A DNA stretch of 27,598 nt from a virus. Below the pieces are notes generated by a model, which was given only the letters and a program-made list of their open reading frames with translations, ran no database searches and was not told the origin of the DNA. The DNA lies in the IMG/VR virus record IMGVR_UViG_3300035698_007128, positions 1-27,598 of that record; one strand, written 5' to 3'. Shown here piece by piece: positions 1 through 7,258 of this stretch; position 1 is the first letter of the stretch, and every line of letters starts with the position of its first letter. The translations under genes and the position numbers were made by a program.

Positions 1-498
1 ATCGGCCATTTCTTGACTCACTTCTAGAGTTACCGTCTTCTGTGTCTTCTTTCGGAACTCTTCCTCAGTATACTCTACACCCTCAATAAACCATGCTTTA
101 TACCCATCGGGGCCAACAACAGCAGGCCCGTATGTACTGTGCCGTTTGCCATTCACATACCATATTTTGAAGTCGTAAATACAAACAATCTGGGCAGCAT
201 AAGGACAGTCCCAATTACTTTCTTCTTCCCACTCTTTTATTAATTTGAGGGTGATGATATTTCTACGCGATTTATTGAATTCTTCTTCCGAAAGCCTCAC
301 ATTATTAATATAGTGCAATACTCGACCGTCACTAAAAATAGCAGCAGGACCATCAAGACGGTGAATTTTGCCCTCTTTGTACCATGTTTCCGAACCATCG
401 GGATAGATAGTAGCAGGTCCATCAAGCCGATGCATCTTCCCATTCTGAAGCCATATTTGATCCCCATCTTCATATACTTCTACTGTATACGTTTCCAT
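1..498 (-). CDS. HRxDGPA-repeat family protein, copy A (3' end outside window)
   Basis: Starts METYTVEVY and stays open for 166 codons to the left edge without a stop. It has two typical repeats (NGKMHRLDGPA near residue 20 and EGKIHRLDGPA near residue 41), an unusual spacer of about 45 residues, then a degenerate third repeat (NGKRHSTYGPA), IEGVEYTEEEF and the family tail (VTLEVSQEMAD). The ATG at 498 follows a good Shine-Dalgarno (AAGGGAG). The frame is also open 39 codons upstream to an ATG at 615 that overlaps the stop of copy B (TAATG), so a longer 5' end is possible. It is the last visible member of a tandem array with the two genes upstream. The fold is probably a series of short beta-hairpins, loosely like MORN/YwqK repeats. 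No function can be assigned. Confidence 0.75.
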   Translation of the reverse strand, partial: METYTVEVYEDGDQIWLQNGKMHRLDGPATIYPDGSETWYKEGKIHRLDGPAAIFSDGRVLHYINNVRLSEEEFNKSRRNIITLKLIKEWEEESNWDCPYAAQIVCIYDFKIWYVNGKRHSTYGPAVVGPDGYKAWFIEGVEYTEEEFRKKTQKTVTLEVSQEMAD

Positions 499-614
499 GT
501 TTTCTCCCTTTCGTACTGAAGTAAAAAATCCATTTTCGTAATAGTGGGTAGTTGGGGCATCTATACATATCAGCATCCCATCATCATCAAAAGTTTGGTT
601 TCCACAAACAACCA

Positions 615-923
615 TTAGTCTACCAACTGTTCTTTCAGCATATCGGCAGTCTCTTGGCTGACTGTAATAGTTACCATCTTCTCTTTCTTACAGGTTGCTT
701 TGATGAATTCTTTCTCGGTGTACTCCTCACCTTCAATGAAGTAGTACTCCCCCCCAGAATCAAACGTAGCAGCAGGACCATCAAGTCGATGTCGTTCACC
801 TTCTTTGAACCATGCTTTGCTATCAACATTATCAATAGCAGGACCATCTATCCGATGTAAACGACCATTCTGATACCATCTTTGACCCCCATCCTCTGCC
901 ACCATTACTTCATACGTTTCCAT
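615..923 (-). CDS. HRxDGPA-repeat family protein, copy B
   Basis: 102 residues starting METYEVMVAEDG. It has two repeats (QNGRLHRIDGPA and EGERHRLDGPA), then YYFIEGEEYTEKEF and the tail KMVTITVSQETADMLKEQLVD. Its ATG overlaps the stop of copy C (TAATG), and its Shine-Dalgarno (AGGAGA) lies inside the last codons of copy C. It is the middle member of the tandem array at 1-1249. The sequence is close enough to the other copies to show recent duplication. The function is unknown; similar repeat proteins are common as uncharacterised accessory genes in large phages. Confidence 0.85.
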   Translation of the reverse strand: METYEVMVAEDGGQRWYQNGRLHRIDGPAIDNVDSKAWFKEGERHRLDGPAATFDSGGEYYFIEGEEYTEKEFIKATCKKEKMVTITVSQETADMLKEQLVD

Positions 924-1249
924 TATAGTTCTCCTAGTTGGGTTTTAAGCATATCTGCTGTTTCTTGACTCACTGTAATAGTTACCATCTTCTCTTTCTT
1001 GCTGGTCTTCGCAAGGAATTGTTCCTTTGAGTACTCCTCACCATCAATGAAGTAGTACTTGCTACCACCAGCACAGTAACGACTAAAATCCATAGCAGTA
1101 CCATCAAGACGGTGGAATTGGCCTTTTTGAAACCATGCTTCATAACCATCAGCATCAATGACAGCAGGACCATCTATCCGATGTAAACGACCATTCTGAC
1201 ACCATGTTTGATCCCCATTCTCTTCTACAGTTACTTGATACGTTTCCAT
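923..1249 (-). CDS. HRxDGPA-repeat protein copy C, possible internal start product
   Basis: This is the in-frame 3' part of the ORF at 923-1705, starting at ATG 1249 (METYQVTVEENG, 108 residues). It is listed separately because a strong Shine-Dalgarno (AAGGAG) sits 8 bases upstream, identical in sequence and spacing to the one used by the free-standing copy at 19834-20148. The first ~50 bases of the two copies are nearly identical. Independent translation is an inference from the preserved ribosome binding site. Confidence 0.55.
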   Translation of the reverse strand: METYQVTVEENGDQTWCQNGRLHRIDGPAVIDADGYEAWFQKGQFHRLDGTAMDFSRYCAGGSKYYFIDGEEYSKEQFLAKTSKKEKMVTITVSQETADMLKTQLGEL

Positions 1250-1705
1250 TTTCTTATTCTCCTTTGGGTGTCTTTTCTTCCAATTGTCAGTAGGCATTCC
1301 GGGGGTTTCAACATCTAACCAGCTTGTATTCAGTAGTTTATGCTCTTTAATAGGGTATAGTCCAAGGGGAGCGAGTTTCTCCTTATTCCAATACGATAAA
1401 ATATAGCTTTTCCAAAAACTATCGCTCGACTTTACAAATTTCTTTACTGCTTCCAAAGATACACTACAAAACAATTTATTCACTTCATCAACTCCCCAAG
1501 GTGTTGCATCTCCTCCACCAATCATACAATACAAAGAATGAAGAACCAAATCTTTGAATCTGGAACTACTAATCAAAGGGGTGCCCCGAAACTTGAGTAT
1601 CTTATCCTCAATCTGTTTAATCTCACCAGCAATAATCTCTTTGATTAAACGCTTACGCTCTTTACGCTTCCCAATTTTGTTCTTTATCTTTCCAAAAATA
1701 CTCAT
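923..1705 (-). CDS. Fusion ORF: unknown basic protein joined to HRxDGPA-repeat copy C
   Basis: 260 residues. The first ~152 are a lysine-rich protein of unknown function (MSIFGKIKNKIGKRKERKR...) with no motif I recognise. From residue 153 the sequence is a complete HRxDGPA-family protein starting METYQVTVEENG, with repeats QNGRLHRIDGPA and KGQFHRLDGTA and the tail VTITVSQETADMLKTQLGEL. The joint residues KENKK are encoded by the family's own ribosome binding site leader (AAGGAGAATAAGAAAATG), which serves as untranslated leader in the 19834 copy. The cassette therefore seems to have joined the 3' end of an older gene in frame. The main start has a good site (GGAAGGATAATATG), one base after the stop of the deaminase-like gene. 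Both a 260-residue fusion and a 108-residue internal product (ATG at 1249) may be made. Confidence 0.75.
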   Translation of the reverse strand: MSIFGKIKNKIGKRKERKRLIKEIIAGEIKQIEDKILKFRGTPLISSSRFKDLVLHSLYCMIGGGDATPWGVDEVNKLFCSVSLEAVKKFVKSSDSFWKSYILSYWNKEKLAPLGLYPIKEHKLLNTSWLDVETPGMPTDNWKKRHPKENKKMETYQVTVEENGDQTWCQNGRLHRIDGPAVIDADGYEAWFQKGQFHRLDGTAMDFSRYCAGGSKYYFIDGEEYSKEQFLAKTSKKEKMVTITVSQETADMLKTQLGEL

Positions 1706-1706
1706 A

Positions 1707-2081
1707 TTATCCTTCCATCTTCTTTATAGTACCCTGCTCGTCACTGTAAAAAACAGGAATTCCCGTTTCTTTCAAAATTATTTGACATTTCTTACATGGT
1801 TTTGCAATTGACAATTTACAATCTTTCTTCCTATACCTTACAACAAGTATGTTCAGGTTATCAAAACGATCTATTGCCTTCAGTCTAAGTGCTTTTGCAA
1901 TAAGCATTTCTTCTGCATGAATTGTGAATTTCGTTGCATGACCATAGAACTTCTTGTTTGATGCAGAACATACGATATGTCCCCCCCGAGTAAACAAGAC
2001 AGCACCCACCTTACCCCTCTTCACATTAGAGGCTTTGGCCATCTCTGTGGCCTGCTTTATGATGTTGTCTCTTATAATCAT
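1707..2081 (-). CDS. dCMP/cytidine deaminase-like zinc protein
   Basis: 124 residues with the zinc-dependent deaminase signature: HAEE at 55-58 (His55 metal ligand, Glu57 proton shuttle) and PCKKC at 95-99 (Cys96 and Cys99 metal ligands). Family members convert dCMP to dUMP, or deaminate related cytosine or guanine compounds. It is somewhat short for phage dCMP deaminases (about 150-190 residues), so the exact substrate is uncertain. It overlaps the upstream gene by ATGA and is followed one base later by the fusion ORF. Location close to the ribonucleotide reductase suits a role in the pyrimidine dNTP supply. Confidence 0.7.
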   Translation of the reverse strand: MIIRDNIIKQATEMAKASNVKRGKVGAVLFTRGGHIVCSASNKKFYGHATKFTIHAEEMLIAKALRLKAIDRFDNLNILVVRYRKKDCKLSIAKPCKKCQIILKETGIPVFYSDEQGTIKKMEG

Positions 2082-2329
2082 GTGAGTGCTGTGTCTGGAA
2101 GTTCAATCTCACAAAAGACCTTTCGGCCCTTACGAGGGAGTCTACCTTCATAAAGTTCACGGTACTGAGTTGTTTCCATCCAAAATAAACAGAGTCCCTC
2201 GTATTTGTCCCAACAAAGACCAATCTTATCCCAACATGGTTCTTGTTGATCCCCCCAGAAGGTGATCTCTCCATCAGCATCTCTACAGAGCCAACCACGT
2301 CTGGTAATCGTTTTCTTCTTAATCGTCAT
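2078..2329 (-). CDS. Small GWLCRD-motif protein, paralogue of 26848-27102
   Basis: 83 residues, unknown function. It shares an N-terminal GWLCRD-x-[DE]-G-x-I-[TS]-F block and a C-terminal G-R-K-x-FC-x-IE block with the protein at 26848-27102, so the two form a paralogous pair 25 kb apart. It is rich in Trp and Cys. It is the first gene after a consensus promoter (2364-2391) and starts after a clear AAAGGA ribosome binding site. The frame ends overlapping the deaminase-like gene (ATGA). Confidence 0.75.
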   Translation of the reverse strand: MTIKKKTITRRGWLCRDADGEITFWGDQQEPCWDKIGLCWDKYEGLCLFWMETTQYRELYEGRLPRKGRKVFCEIELPDTALT

Positions 2330-2363
2330 GGTATTCCTTTCGTTAAAGTATTATTCAATCAGC

Positions 2364-2391
2364 ATTATACCACAGATTATCCGTTTGTCAA
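2364..2391 (-). promoter_or_regulatory. Sigma70-type promoter P1
   Basis: On the minus strand: TTGACA (2391-2386), a 16-bp spacer, TATAAT (2369-2364). Both hexamers match consensus perfectly. It lies just after the ribonucleotide reductase stop codon and about 35 bases before the gene at 2329, so it should drive the block 2329 to 1. The -35 is followed by AACG, as in P4, and by AACA in P3. Confidence 0.85.
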
Positions 2392-2398
2392 TCAAAAT

Positions 2399-4828
2399 CT
2401 ATGAACATTTACTTGCCCCACACCCTTCGCAAACGACACAACCATCCTGTCGAAGCAACTTACCCCCACAGGATGCACAGTCTTCACCCGATACTTCTGT
2501 CCCATCTCTAATGTACCTCTTCAGGGTTCGGGCCATTGATTTACAAAATCCTGTCAATTCTCCCGTAGTCTTCTCTAACTGATGGACTAGGTATGAGATA
2601 TCCGTACCATGTCGTAGACTTGTTGATAGGAGTCTTGTAACCGCTTCCTGTTCCTCTGTCTCAAAGTCAATGATATAGTCAATCTCTTTATCAGCACAAA
2701 CCAGTTTGTACTTGCCCCTCTGAATCTTCTTTAAGTTGCCCTTCTTCAATGAGTTAGGGATATCTGTTACATTTCTTCCGGCAAATACTTCATAAGGATC
2801 ATTGTTATATAACCCGATGATAACAAAGTACTTATTGCCCTTTACTGTAGGATGATATATATCACAAGGGAGTGACTTTGGTCTCTTTGGGGCAACCGTC
2901 TTCTCGATGTTGTTTTCAAGAGTATCATGGGTCAATAGGATACCATCTCGGCAACCATCACGATACACTGTGATACCTTTCAATCCGGCTTCCCATGCAG
3001 CCATATAGATATCGCTAACTTCTTCCTGTGTCGTATCCTTATGAAGATTCACAGTAGAACTGACAGACGAATCAATATGCTTCTGAATCACTCTCTGCAT
3101 CTCAATACGGTCTAACCATCCGATATCGTGGGCAGTATAACCAAACCAAGGCGATTCTTCCATACTACCCCCCGTATTTTCCATCCATGTTTTCAGCTTG
3201 GGATGGAGTACGTCATAGATTTCCCAACTATCTCCACTGGCATCCACAAAATCAACCACACCATCACCAGCATAGATTTTCCTACGACGCTTGTATGACA
3301 ATTGGAATACTGGCTCGATAGCAGAAGTTGTTTGTGTTAGAAGACTTACAGAACCGGCGGGAGATGATGTCAATAGACAGATGTTACGCCTGCCATACTT
3401 CACCATATCATTGTATAGTTCTTCCCCCGAAATAACAACTCCCCCTATTGCCACCTCTTCTTCTTTGATACGGTTCAGAAATGGATTGTCTTTCTCCTTC
3501 TCAGAATCATATAGTTGGAATGATCCAATTTCCTTCGCCATTTCAACAGATGAACGATAGCATCCGAACTTCAATGTCTTGTAGATGCGTTCGGTTACTG
3601 CAATGCCCTCAGAAGACCCGTAACCGACCCCTAAAGCAGCAAGGCAGTCCCCAAGGCCCGTTGCCCCTGTCCCAGTCCTTCTCTCGTTCTCACAGACTCT
3701 CAGGATGTTTTCCCAAAGGTTCTTCTCTGTCTGCTTAATGATCTCATCTTCTGGGTCAGACTCAATCTTTTTCAGGATTCGATGGATTGACTCCACCTCA
3801 AGGTCTACCACATCGTCAATGATTCTCTGCATAGACTGTGTGTGGATGTAGAAAGTAGCATAATCGAAGTATGCTTCGTCGGTAAATGGGTTTACCACAT
3901 AGCTGAACAGGTTAGAGAGGATCAATCTACAGCACCCATAGGCGGATAGGAACTGTTCAGCACAAGGATTACAGCTAACAATGTTATATCCTTCGTAGCA
4001 ATCGGATAGACTTTCACGGACAGCATGATCCCAATTAAGGATACCCGGTTCGGCAGACTTCCAATTGGACTCTACCAATGCTTCCCACAGAGCCTTTGCC
4101 TTAATTGTCTTTGTGATTGTAGGATTATCCGAATCTACGGGCCATTGTAGAGTATACTCAGAGTCATTCTTCACACAATTCACAAAATCATCATTGATTC
4201 GGACAGAAAGGTTTGCCCCCGTGACCTTTGTTTTGTCGCTCTTGGCACAGATGAAATCAAAAATCTCAGGATGTCGGATATCAAGACTCAATAGGCAAGC
4301 CCCCCGTCTGCCATCTTGTCCCACTTCACGAATAGAGTTAGACCAACGACACATGAAGGGGATGATTCCTGTAGAGAATCTTGAAGAATTCGATGTTTGA
4401 GTCTTGTTGGGCCTGATATTAGAGATATCGAAGCCTACACCCATACGTCGCTTACTAGACTGGACAATCTCTTGATCTGTAAGCAGAATACCCCCATACG
4501 AATCATGGGGACTGGGGATAGTGAGGCAATTGCTAAGGCTTACAAACTGTTCTTTGTTCCCAATGCCTGAAAGCAAACTGCCCTGTGGGACAATGTACTT
4601 GAAATTGATAAGCTGACGTAGAAAAGCCTTTGAGTAAGGGTTCTTGAATTTCTTCTTCTCAATCCTATGGACTTCGGATATAATCCGTTCCAGTGTTTCC
4701 TCTGGGCCTGACTCTAAATAGTTTCCCTCTGCATCCTGTAGGACGTACTTAAAGTAAACTTGAGCAGCCAGTTCATCGTTATCAAAATAATTAAGGGTAT
4801 TCTTATAAACTTTTTCGTATTCGTGCAT
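2399..4828 (-). CDS. nrdJ: Adenosylcobalamin-dependent (class II) ribonucleoside-diphosphate/triphosphate reductase
   Basis: 809 residues from ATG 4828 (MHEYEK), which has AAGGA at the right distance; the in-frame TTG at 4861 is less likely. The enzyme reduces ribonucleotides to deoxyribonucleotides using a B12-derived radical. Visible landmarks: substrate-site Cys (SNCLTIP, about residue 101), the active-site loop N287-P-C289-A-E291 (usually NPCGE), LTSSPAGSVSLL in the barrel, and a cysteine-rich C-terminal tail (CASCGGKLL...CVVCEGCGASKCS) typical of class II NrdJ, thought to re-reduce the active site. Length is typical. It is preceded one base upstream by a 53-residue protein and followed by promoter P1. 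No intein or intron was seen. It implies that the phage depends on host-derived cobalamin. Confidence 0.92.
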   Translation of the reverse strand: MHEYEKVYKNTLNYFDNDELAAQVYFKYVLQDAEGNYLESGPEETLERIISEVHRIEKKKFKNPYSKAFLRQLINFKYIVPQGSLLSGIGNKEQFVSLSNCLTIPSPHDSYGGILLTDQEIVQSSKRRMGVGFDISNIRPNKTQTSNSSRFSTGIIPFMCRWSNSIREVGQDGRRGACLLSLDIRHPEIFDFICAKSDKTKVTGANLSVRINDDFVNCVKNDSEYTLQWPVDSDNPTITKTIKAKALWEALVESNWKSAEPGILNWDHAVRESLSDCYEGYNIVSCNPCAEQFLSAYGCCRLILSNLFSYVVNPFTDEAYFDYATFYIHTQSMQRIIDDVVDLEVESIHRILKKIESDPEDEIIKQTEKNLWENILRVCENERRTGTGATGLGDCLAALGVGYGSSEGIAVTERIYKTLKFGCYRSSVEMAKEIGSFQLYDSEKEKDNPFLNRIKEEEVAIGGVVISGEELYNDMVKYGRRNICLLTSSPAGSVSLLTQTTSAIEPVFQLSYKRRRKIYAGDGVVDFVDASGDSWEIYDVLHPKLKTWMENTGGSMEESPWFGYTAHDIGWLDRIEMQRVIQKHIDSSVSSTVNLHKDTTQEEVSDIYMAAWEAGLKGITVYRDGCRDGILLTHDTLENNIEKTVAPKRPKSLPCDIYHPTVKGNKYFVIIGLYNNDPYEVFAGRNVTDIPNSLKKGNLKKIQRGKYKLVCADKEIDYIIDFETEEQEAVTRLLSTSLRHGTDISYLVHQLEKTTGELTGFCKSMARTLKRYIRDGTEVSGEDCASCGGKLLRQDGCVVCEGCGASKCS

Positions 4829-4829
4829 C

Positions 4830-4991
4830 TTATCCTTCTTCGCACAGCATTGTAATTTCAACCCATGCTTGTTCCATGATTACTCCTTGGATCGTAACCT
4901 TACCTTCAGCAGGGTAACTAACAGACTCAACTACCATAGGGATATCTATCGTGTCACCCACCTTCAGTTCTTCTACATCCTGTTCCCTCAT
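4830..4991 (-). CDS. Small acidic beta-rich protein upstream of nrdJ
   Basis: 53 residues (MREQDVEELKVGDTIDIP...WVEITMLCEEG). The ATG at 4991 has AAGGA 9 bases upstream. It ends one base before the nrdJ ATG (GGATAAGATG), and its last codons carry the nrdJ Shine-Dalgarno, so the two are translationally coupled. The pattern LKVGDTIDIPMVV is reminiscent of small beta-barrel proteins, but no family is recognised. Confidence 0.7.
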   Translation of the reverse strand: MREQDVEELKVGDTIDIPMVVESVSYPAEGKVTIQGVIMEQAWVEITMLCEEG

Positions 4992-5015
4992 TGTTCATTT
5001 TCCTTATATTGATTC

Positions 5016-5021
5016 ATTATA
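5016..5021 (-). promoter_or_regulatory. Possible -10 element before the nrdJ pair
   Basis: A perfect TATAAT lies just after the stop of the 5024 gene and 25 bases before the ATG at 4991. The hexamer 17 bp upstream (TTATTA) is a poor -35 match, so this is a weak or activator-dependent promoter at best. Confidence 0.3.
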
Positions 5022-5023
5022 AT

Positions 5024-5233
5024 CTACCATTCCTGTGATAATAACACTAGCGCGAACCAGAGAAACCCGCCAACGAGAGCCTTGACAGCTAGACCTAACA
5101 ATTTACACCTCTCAACCCAACAACCTTCGTCATGGTCATACCTTGCAACATCTAGATAACCGTCAATATCTTCCCAAGGGGGTGTGTAGCTATCGTAAGG
5201 CCCACCGTATGTCATTACTTCACTATTTCTCAT
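5024..5233 (-). CDS. Small protein with C-terminal membrane segment
   Basis: 69 residues. The first ~43 are hydrophilic and rich in Tyr, Asp and Pro. A single hydrophobic segment (about residues 45-66, LLGLAVKALVGGFLWFALVL) ends three residues before the C-terminus. It overlaps the lysozyme-like gene by ATGA and has its ribosome binding site (GGGAGAAAG) inside that gene's last codons. Next to a cell-wall enzyme, a role in lysis (holin or spanin partner) is possible, but no family match is visible. Confidence 0.65.
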   Translation of the reverse strand: MRNSEVMTYGGPYDSYTPPWEDIDGYLDVARYDHDEGCWVERCKLLGLAVKALVGGFLWFALVLLSQEW

Positions 5234-5754
5234 TGTCTTTCTCCCATCAAAGTCTTATCAATTTCTTTCTTTACTTTTACCCAATAAATCTCTGTCGATT
5301 TCTTACTCATCCCCCTTGGACCACCATTATGAATTCGTGCCTTCTCTTCGTTAGAGAATGCCCCGTAACGTGCCCAGTAAGCCCGTATGACCTTTTCGCA
5401 TACAATAGGGTCTTCCACAAGGGTATCGTAGTCAATGTCCTTACGAAGGTACTCACAAGCATCCTGCCAGTACGCCTTACCTATCTGATATCTGCCCCTA
5501 GACTTGTTGTTGTCGCCAATTGCTTTATCATTCTTATTAGACTCCACAATAGCCATTGAATCGAATAGAATGTAGTCGGACAAAAGTTCACAATCTGGTT
5601 GAGTCTTCTTTTCCAGTTCTGTAACTTTGTCCTGTAGCACAATGACTTTCTGTGCAAGTGCTTCATTGTCTATTTTAAGATCACCAGAAGATTGAATTAG
5701 AGGCATAGTAACAAAAGCAAAACACAGAATAACCCCAATCAAAAAATCAAACAT
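5230..5754 (-). CDS. Lysozyme-like/soluble lytic transglycosylase-type enzyme with N-terminal membrane anchor
   Basis: 174 residues from ATG 5754, with GGAGAG six bases upstream; the TTG at 5757 is less likely. The N-terminus (FLIGVILCFAFVTMPLIQ) is a signal anchor or signal peptide, followed by a short coiled coil (about 28-50). The C-terminal domain has transglycosylase-like landmarks: MAIVES (likely catalytic Glu), SRGRYQIGKAYW (the GxYQI motif of SLT lysozymes) and a downstream RIHNGGPRG block. It probably cleaves peptidoglycan glycan strands and acts as endolysin or virion-associated lysozyme. Its start overlaps the upstream gene (TGATG). An export anchor on an endolysin would suit a SAR-type lysis mechanism; this is inference. 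Confidence 0.7.
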   Translation of the reverse strand: MFDFLIGVILCFAFVTMPLIQSSGDLKIDNEALAQKVIVLQDKVTELEKKTQPDCELLSDYILFDSMAIVESNKNDKAIGDNNKSRGRYQIGKAYWQDACEYLRKDIDYDTLVEDPIVCEKVIRAYWARYGAFSNEEKARIHNGGPRGMSKKSTEIYWVKVKKEIDKTLMGERQ

Positions 5755-5954
5755 CAATAACTCTCCGTAAAAGTGGTTTGGTGCAACATCTCGTGAAATA
5801 CGTTGCTCAGTTGGTCTAAGTCTGCCCCATCGTTGTCACAGCAGATATTGCCATCAATGTCCTTGTATACCATAACAGCCCAACCATTCCCCCGACCGTC
5901 TGTAAAATCTAGGTATAGTGTGTCGCCTTCAATTGTGAAATTAGTAATTTCCAT
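5754..5954 (-). CDS. Small hypothetical protein
   Basis: 66 residues (MEITNFTIEGDTLYLDFTDG...). The first half looks like a beta-sheet with a Gly-rich turn (DGRGNGW). The second has a Cys pair (NICCDNDG) and a helix. The start is supported by an upstream GGAG-type site (ATAGGAG). It overlaps the lysozyme-like gene by TGATG. No family is recognised. Confidence 0.7.
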   Translation of the reverse strand: MEITNFTIEGDTLYLDFTDGRGNGWAVMVYKDIDGNICCDNDGADLDQLSNVFHEMLHQTTFTESY

Positions 5955-5968
5955 GTTTACTCCTATAG

Positions 5969-6175
5969 TTATCCCAAAAGACTCTTCAGTATCACATTAC
6001 AATATGCCTCATGTGAAGCTTCATAAGCCAGTGCCGCCTTACGCAAGCATGTAGCTAATCCATCAGCCCTAGTGTGGGTGAATGTGCAAAGAAGGTCATC
6101 CCCAATAACTAGATTGTATTCACATGAACCCATAATATCTGACTCGTTTGATTCTACATTGATAATCTCTATCAT
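5969..6175 (-). CDS. Small hypothetical protein, first gene after terminator
   Basis: 68 residues from ATG 6175 (MIEIINVESNES...). I choose this start because it has GGAG seven bases upstream and because the longer in-frame ORF to 6214 would run through the terminator hairpin. It contains five Cys and a helical C-terminal half (LRKAALAYEASHEAYCN). No family is recognised. It leads the small block with the lysozyme-like gene. Confidence 0.65.
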   Translation of the reverse strand: MIEIINVESNESDIMGSCEYNLVIGDDLLCTFTHTRADGLATCLRKAALAYEASHEAYCNVILKSLLG

Positions 6176-6187
6176 CGTTTCTCCATT

Positions 6188-6218
6188 AAAAAATGCCCGC
6201 ATATCATTATACACGGGC
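6188..6218 (-). terminator. Rho-independent terminator
   Basis: On the minus strand a 24-base hairpin (6218-6195) has a GCCCG/CGGGC base, extended by T-G, G-T and A-T pairs to 10 bp around an AATG loop. One base later come six T (6193-6188). It sits between the stop at 6236 and the start at 6175, so it should end or attenuate transcription from the lipoprotein genes before the lysozyme block. The top of the stem contains TATAAT, but no good -35 is present. Confidence 0.8.
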
Positions 6219-6235
6219 GGACCACAAAAAACTAT

Positions 6236-6457
6236 TTATTCTTCAAAACCGACAATCAGTTCGTTGTATTCATCTTCCTCGATGATGTCATATTTCTCCC
6301 CATTTTCTGTCTCTAGGACAGGACAACCAAATACCTCAATGAATTGACGATCTGTTTCAGCAAGAAACTCTCTCTCAATGTAGGCTTCCCCCTCTTCAAA
6401 GGTATCAACATCACAAATTAGTTTGAAGTCCGGGATGTAGACTACTTTGTACTTCAT
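6236..6457 (-). CDS. Small acidic hypothetical protein
   Basis: 73 residues (MKYKVVYIPDFKLICDVDTFEEGEAYI...), very acidic at the C-terminus. The pattern of a short beta-strand, a helix with EEGEAYIEREF, then LETENGEKYDIIEEDEYNELI suggests a small alpha/beta protein. It overlaps the upstream lipoprotein gene by ATGA and is the last gene before the terminator. No family is recognised. Confidence 0.7.
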   Translation of the reverse strand: MKYKVVYIPDFKLICDVDTFEEGEAYIEREFLAETDRQFIEVFGCPVLETENGEKYDIIEEDEYNELIVGFEE

Positions 6458-6936
6458 TTTATACCCCCCACGATCTTATCCAGTTCAAAACTAACCTTGG
6501 ACTTTATAGACTTCTTCATAATCTTATACTTATCATCAGCAGACAGCCCAACATCTTCATTGGATTGAACCAGTATCTTATTGATCTTCAGACTCTTTCG
6601 ATACTTTTTGATGTACACATAAAGAACCACCCCAACAGCAACCACAACAATCAGGATAGCCCCCGCTACGGCAATAAACATAATCAAGGTTGACCCATCT
6701 ACCTGTAGAGTCCCTATAGAAATACCCCATCCACCTGTAGTCTGGTTCGTTGTAGCATTCAGTTGGTTTGATACTTCTTTACTCAAGTCTGCTTTGAAGT
6801 CAACAGATGCAAATTTAGCCTCCACCTTAGCCTCTACTGCCACATCTACATCAGCCTTGACAGCATCCTCGAAGGAACATCCAGTACACAGTACCATTGC
6901 AAAAATCAAAACCAAGATGTGTTTAAAGTAAAGCAA
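6454..6936 (-). CDS. Lipoprotein with internal membrane segment (possible spanin-like protein)
   Basis: 160 residues. The start is TTG at 6936 inside the end of the upstream gene; no ATG gives a complete signal peptide. The N-terminus is a lipoprotein signal ending LCTGC (lipidated Cys20). A repetitive Val/Ala/Lys/Asp stretch follows (VKADVDVAVEAKVEAKF), then a strong membrane segment (about 84-109, TLIMFIAVAGAILIVVVAVG) and a basic tail of ~50 residues. A lipidated end plus a membrane span is the layout of unimolecular spanins that join inner and outer membranes during lysis, though known ones lack such a long cytoplasmic tail. Its place beside a lysozyme-like gene supports a lysis role, but this is inference. 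Confidence 0.7.
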   Translation of the reverse strand: MLYFKHILVLIFAMVLCTGCSFEDAVKADVDVAVEAKVEAKFASVDFKADLSKEVSNQLNATTNQTTGGWGISIGTLQVDGSTLIMFIAVAGAILIVVVAVGVVLYVYIKKYRKSLKINKILVQSNEDVGLSADDKYKIMKKSIKSKVSFELDKIVGGIK

Positions 6937-7258
6937 ACAGGATACCTATCAGAGCCTTTCCAGCCAATGCGGTTGCCGCTTCACGGTTTGCAACAGCCTT
7001 CTCATTGAACTTAGTGGCCTCTACGACGAAGTTCTCTACCACACCATACCATTCATCATCAGTGCAATTATTCCTTAGAAGGTTAAGACCATCATAAGAA
7101 TCCTCAGAGAATAGGCTATTCAAAATAACCATAGCCTGATCTTTGCCAATGGCAATCAACATGGGGATAATGGGGGCAAAGATGTCAAGAAACTCCTGCA
7201 CCATCTCATCATTGATTTCAACATCGACTTCTTGAGTTCCTAGTGTTAGGACAGACAT
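6923..7258 (-). CDS. Helical hypothetical protein with hydrophobic C-terminus
   Basis: 111 residues (MSVLTLGTQEVDVEINDEM...). Mostly helical, with a hydrophobic stretch at 29-40 (PIIPMLIAIG) and a hydrophobic C-terminal helix (ATALAGKALIGILFALL). Its ATG overlaps the stop of the upstream lipoprotein gene and its 3' end overlaps the next lipoprotein gene by 14 bases. No family is recognised; membrane association is likely. Confidence 0.7.
   Translation of the reverse strand: MSVLTLGTQEVDVEINDEMVQEFLDIFAPIIPMLIAIGKDQAMVILNSLFSEDSYDGLNLLRNNCTDDEWYGVVENFVVEATKFNEKAVANREAATALAGKALIGILFALL

Noticed and set aside
2026-2298. Minus-strand ORF of 90 codons overlapping 2078-2329
   Set aside because: It runs in another frame through the GWLCRD-protein gene, has no ribosome binding site and no recognisable pattern.
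6206-6211. TATAAT in the terminator stem as a promoter
   Set aside because: No -35 hexamer at a usable distance; the sequence is better explained as part of the hairpin.
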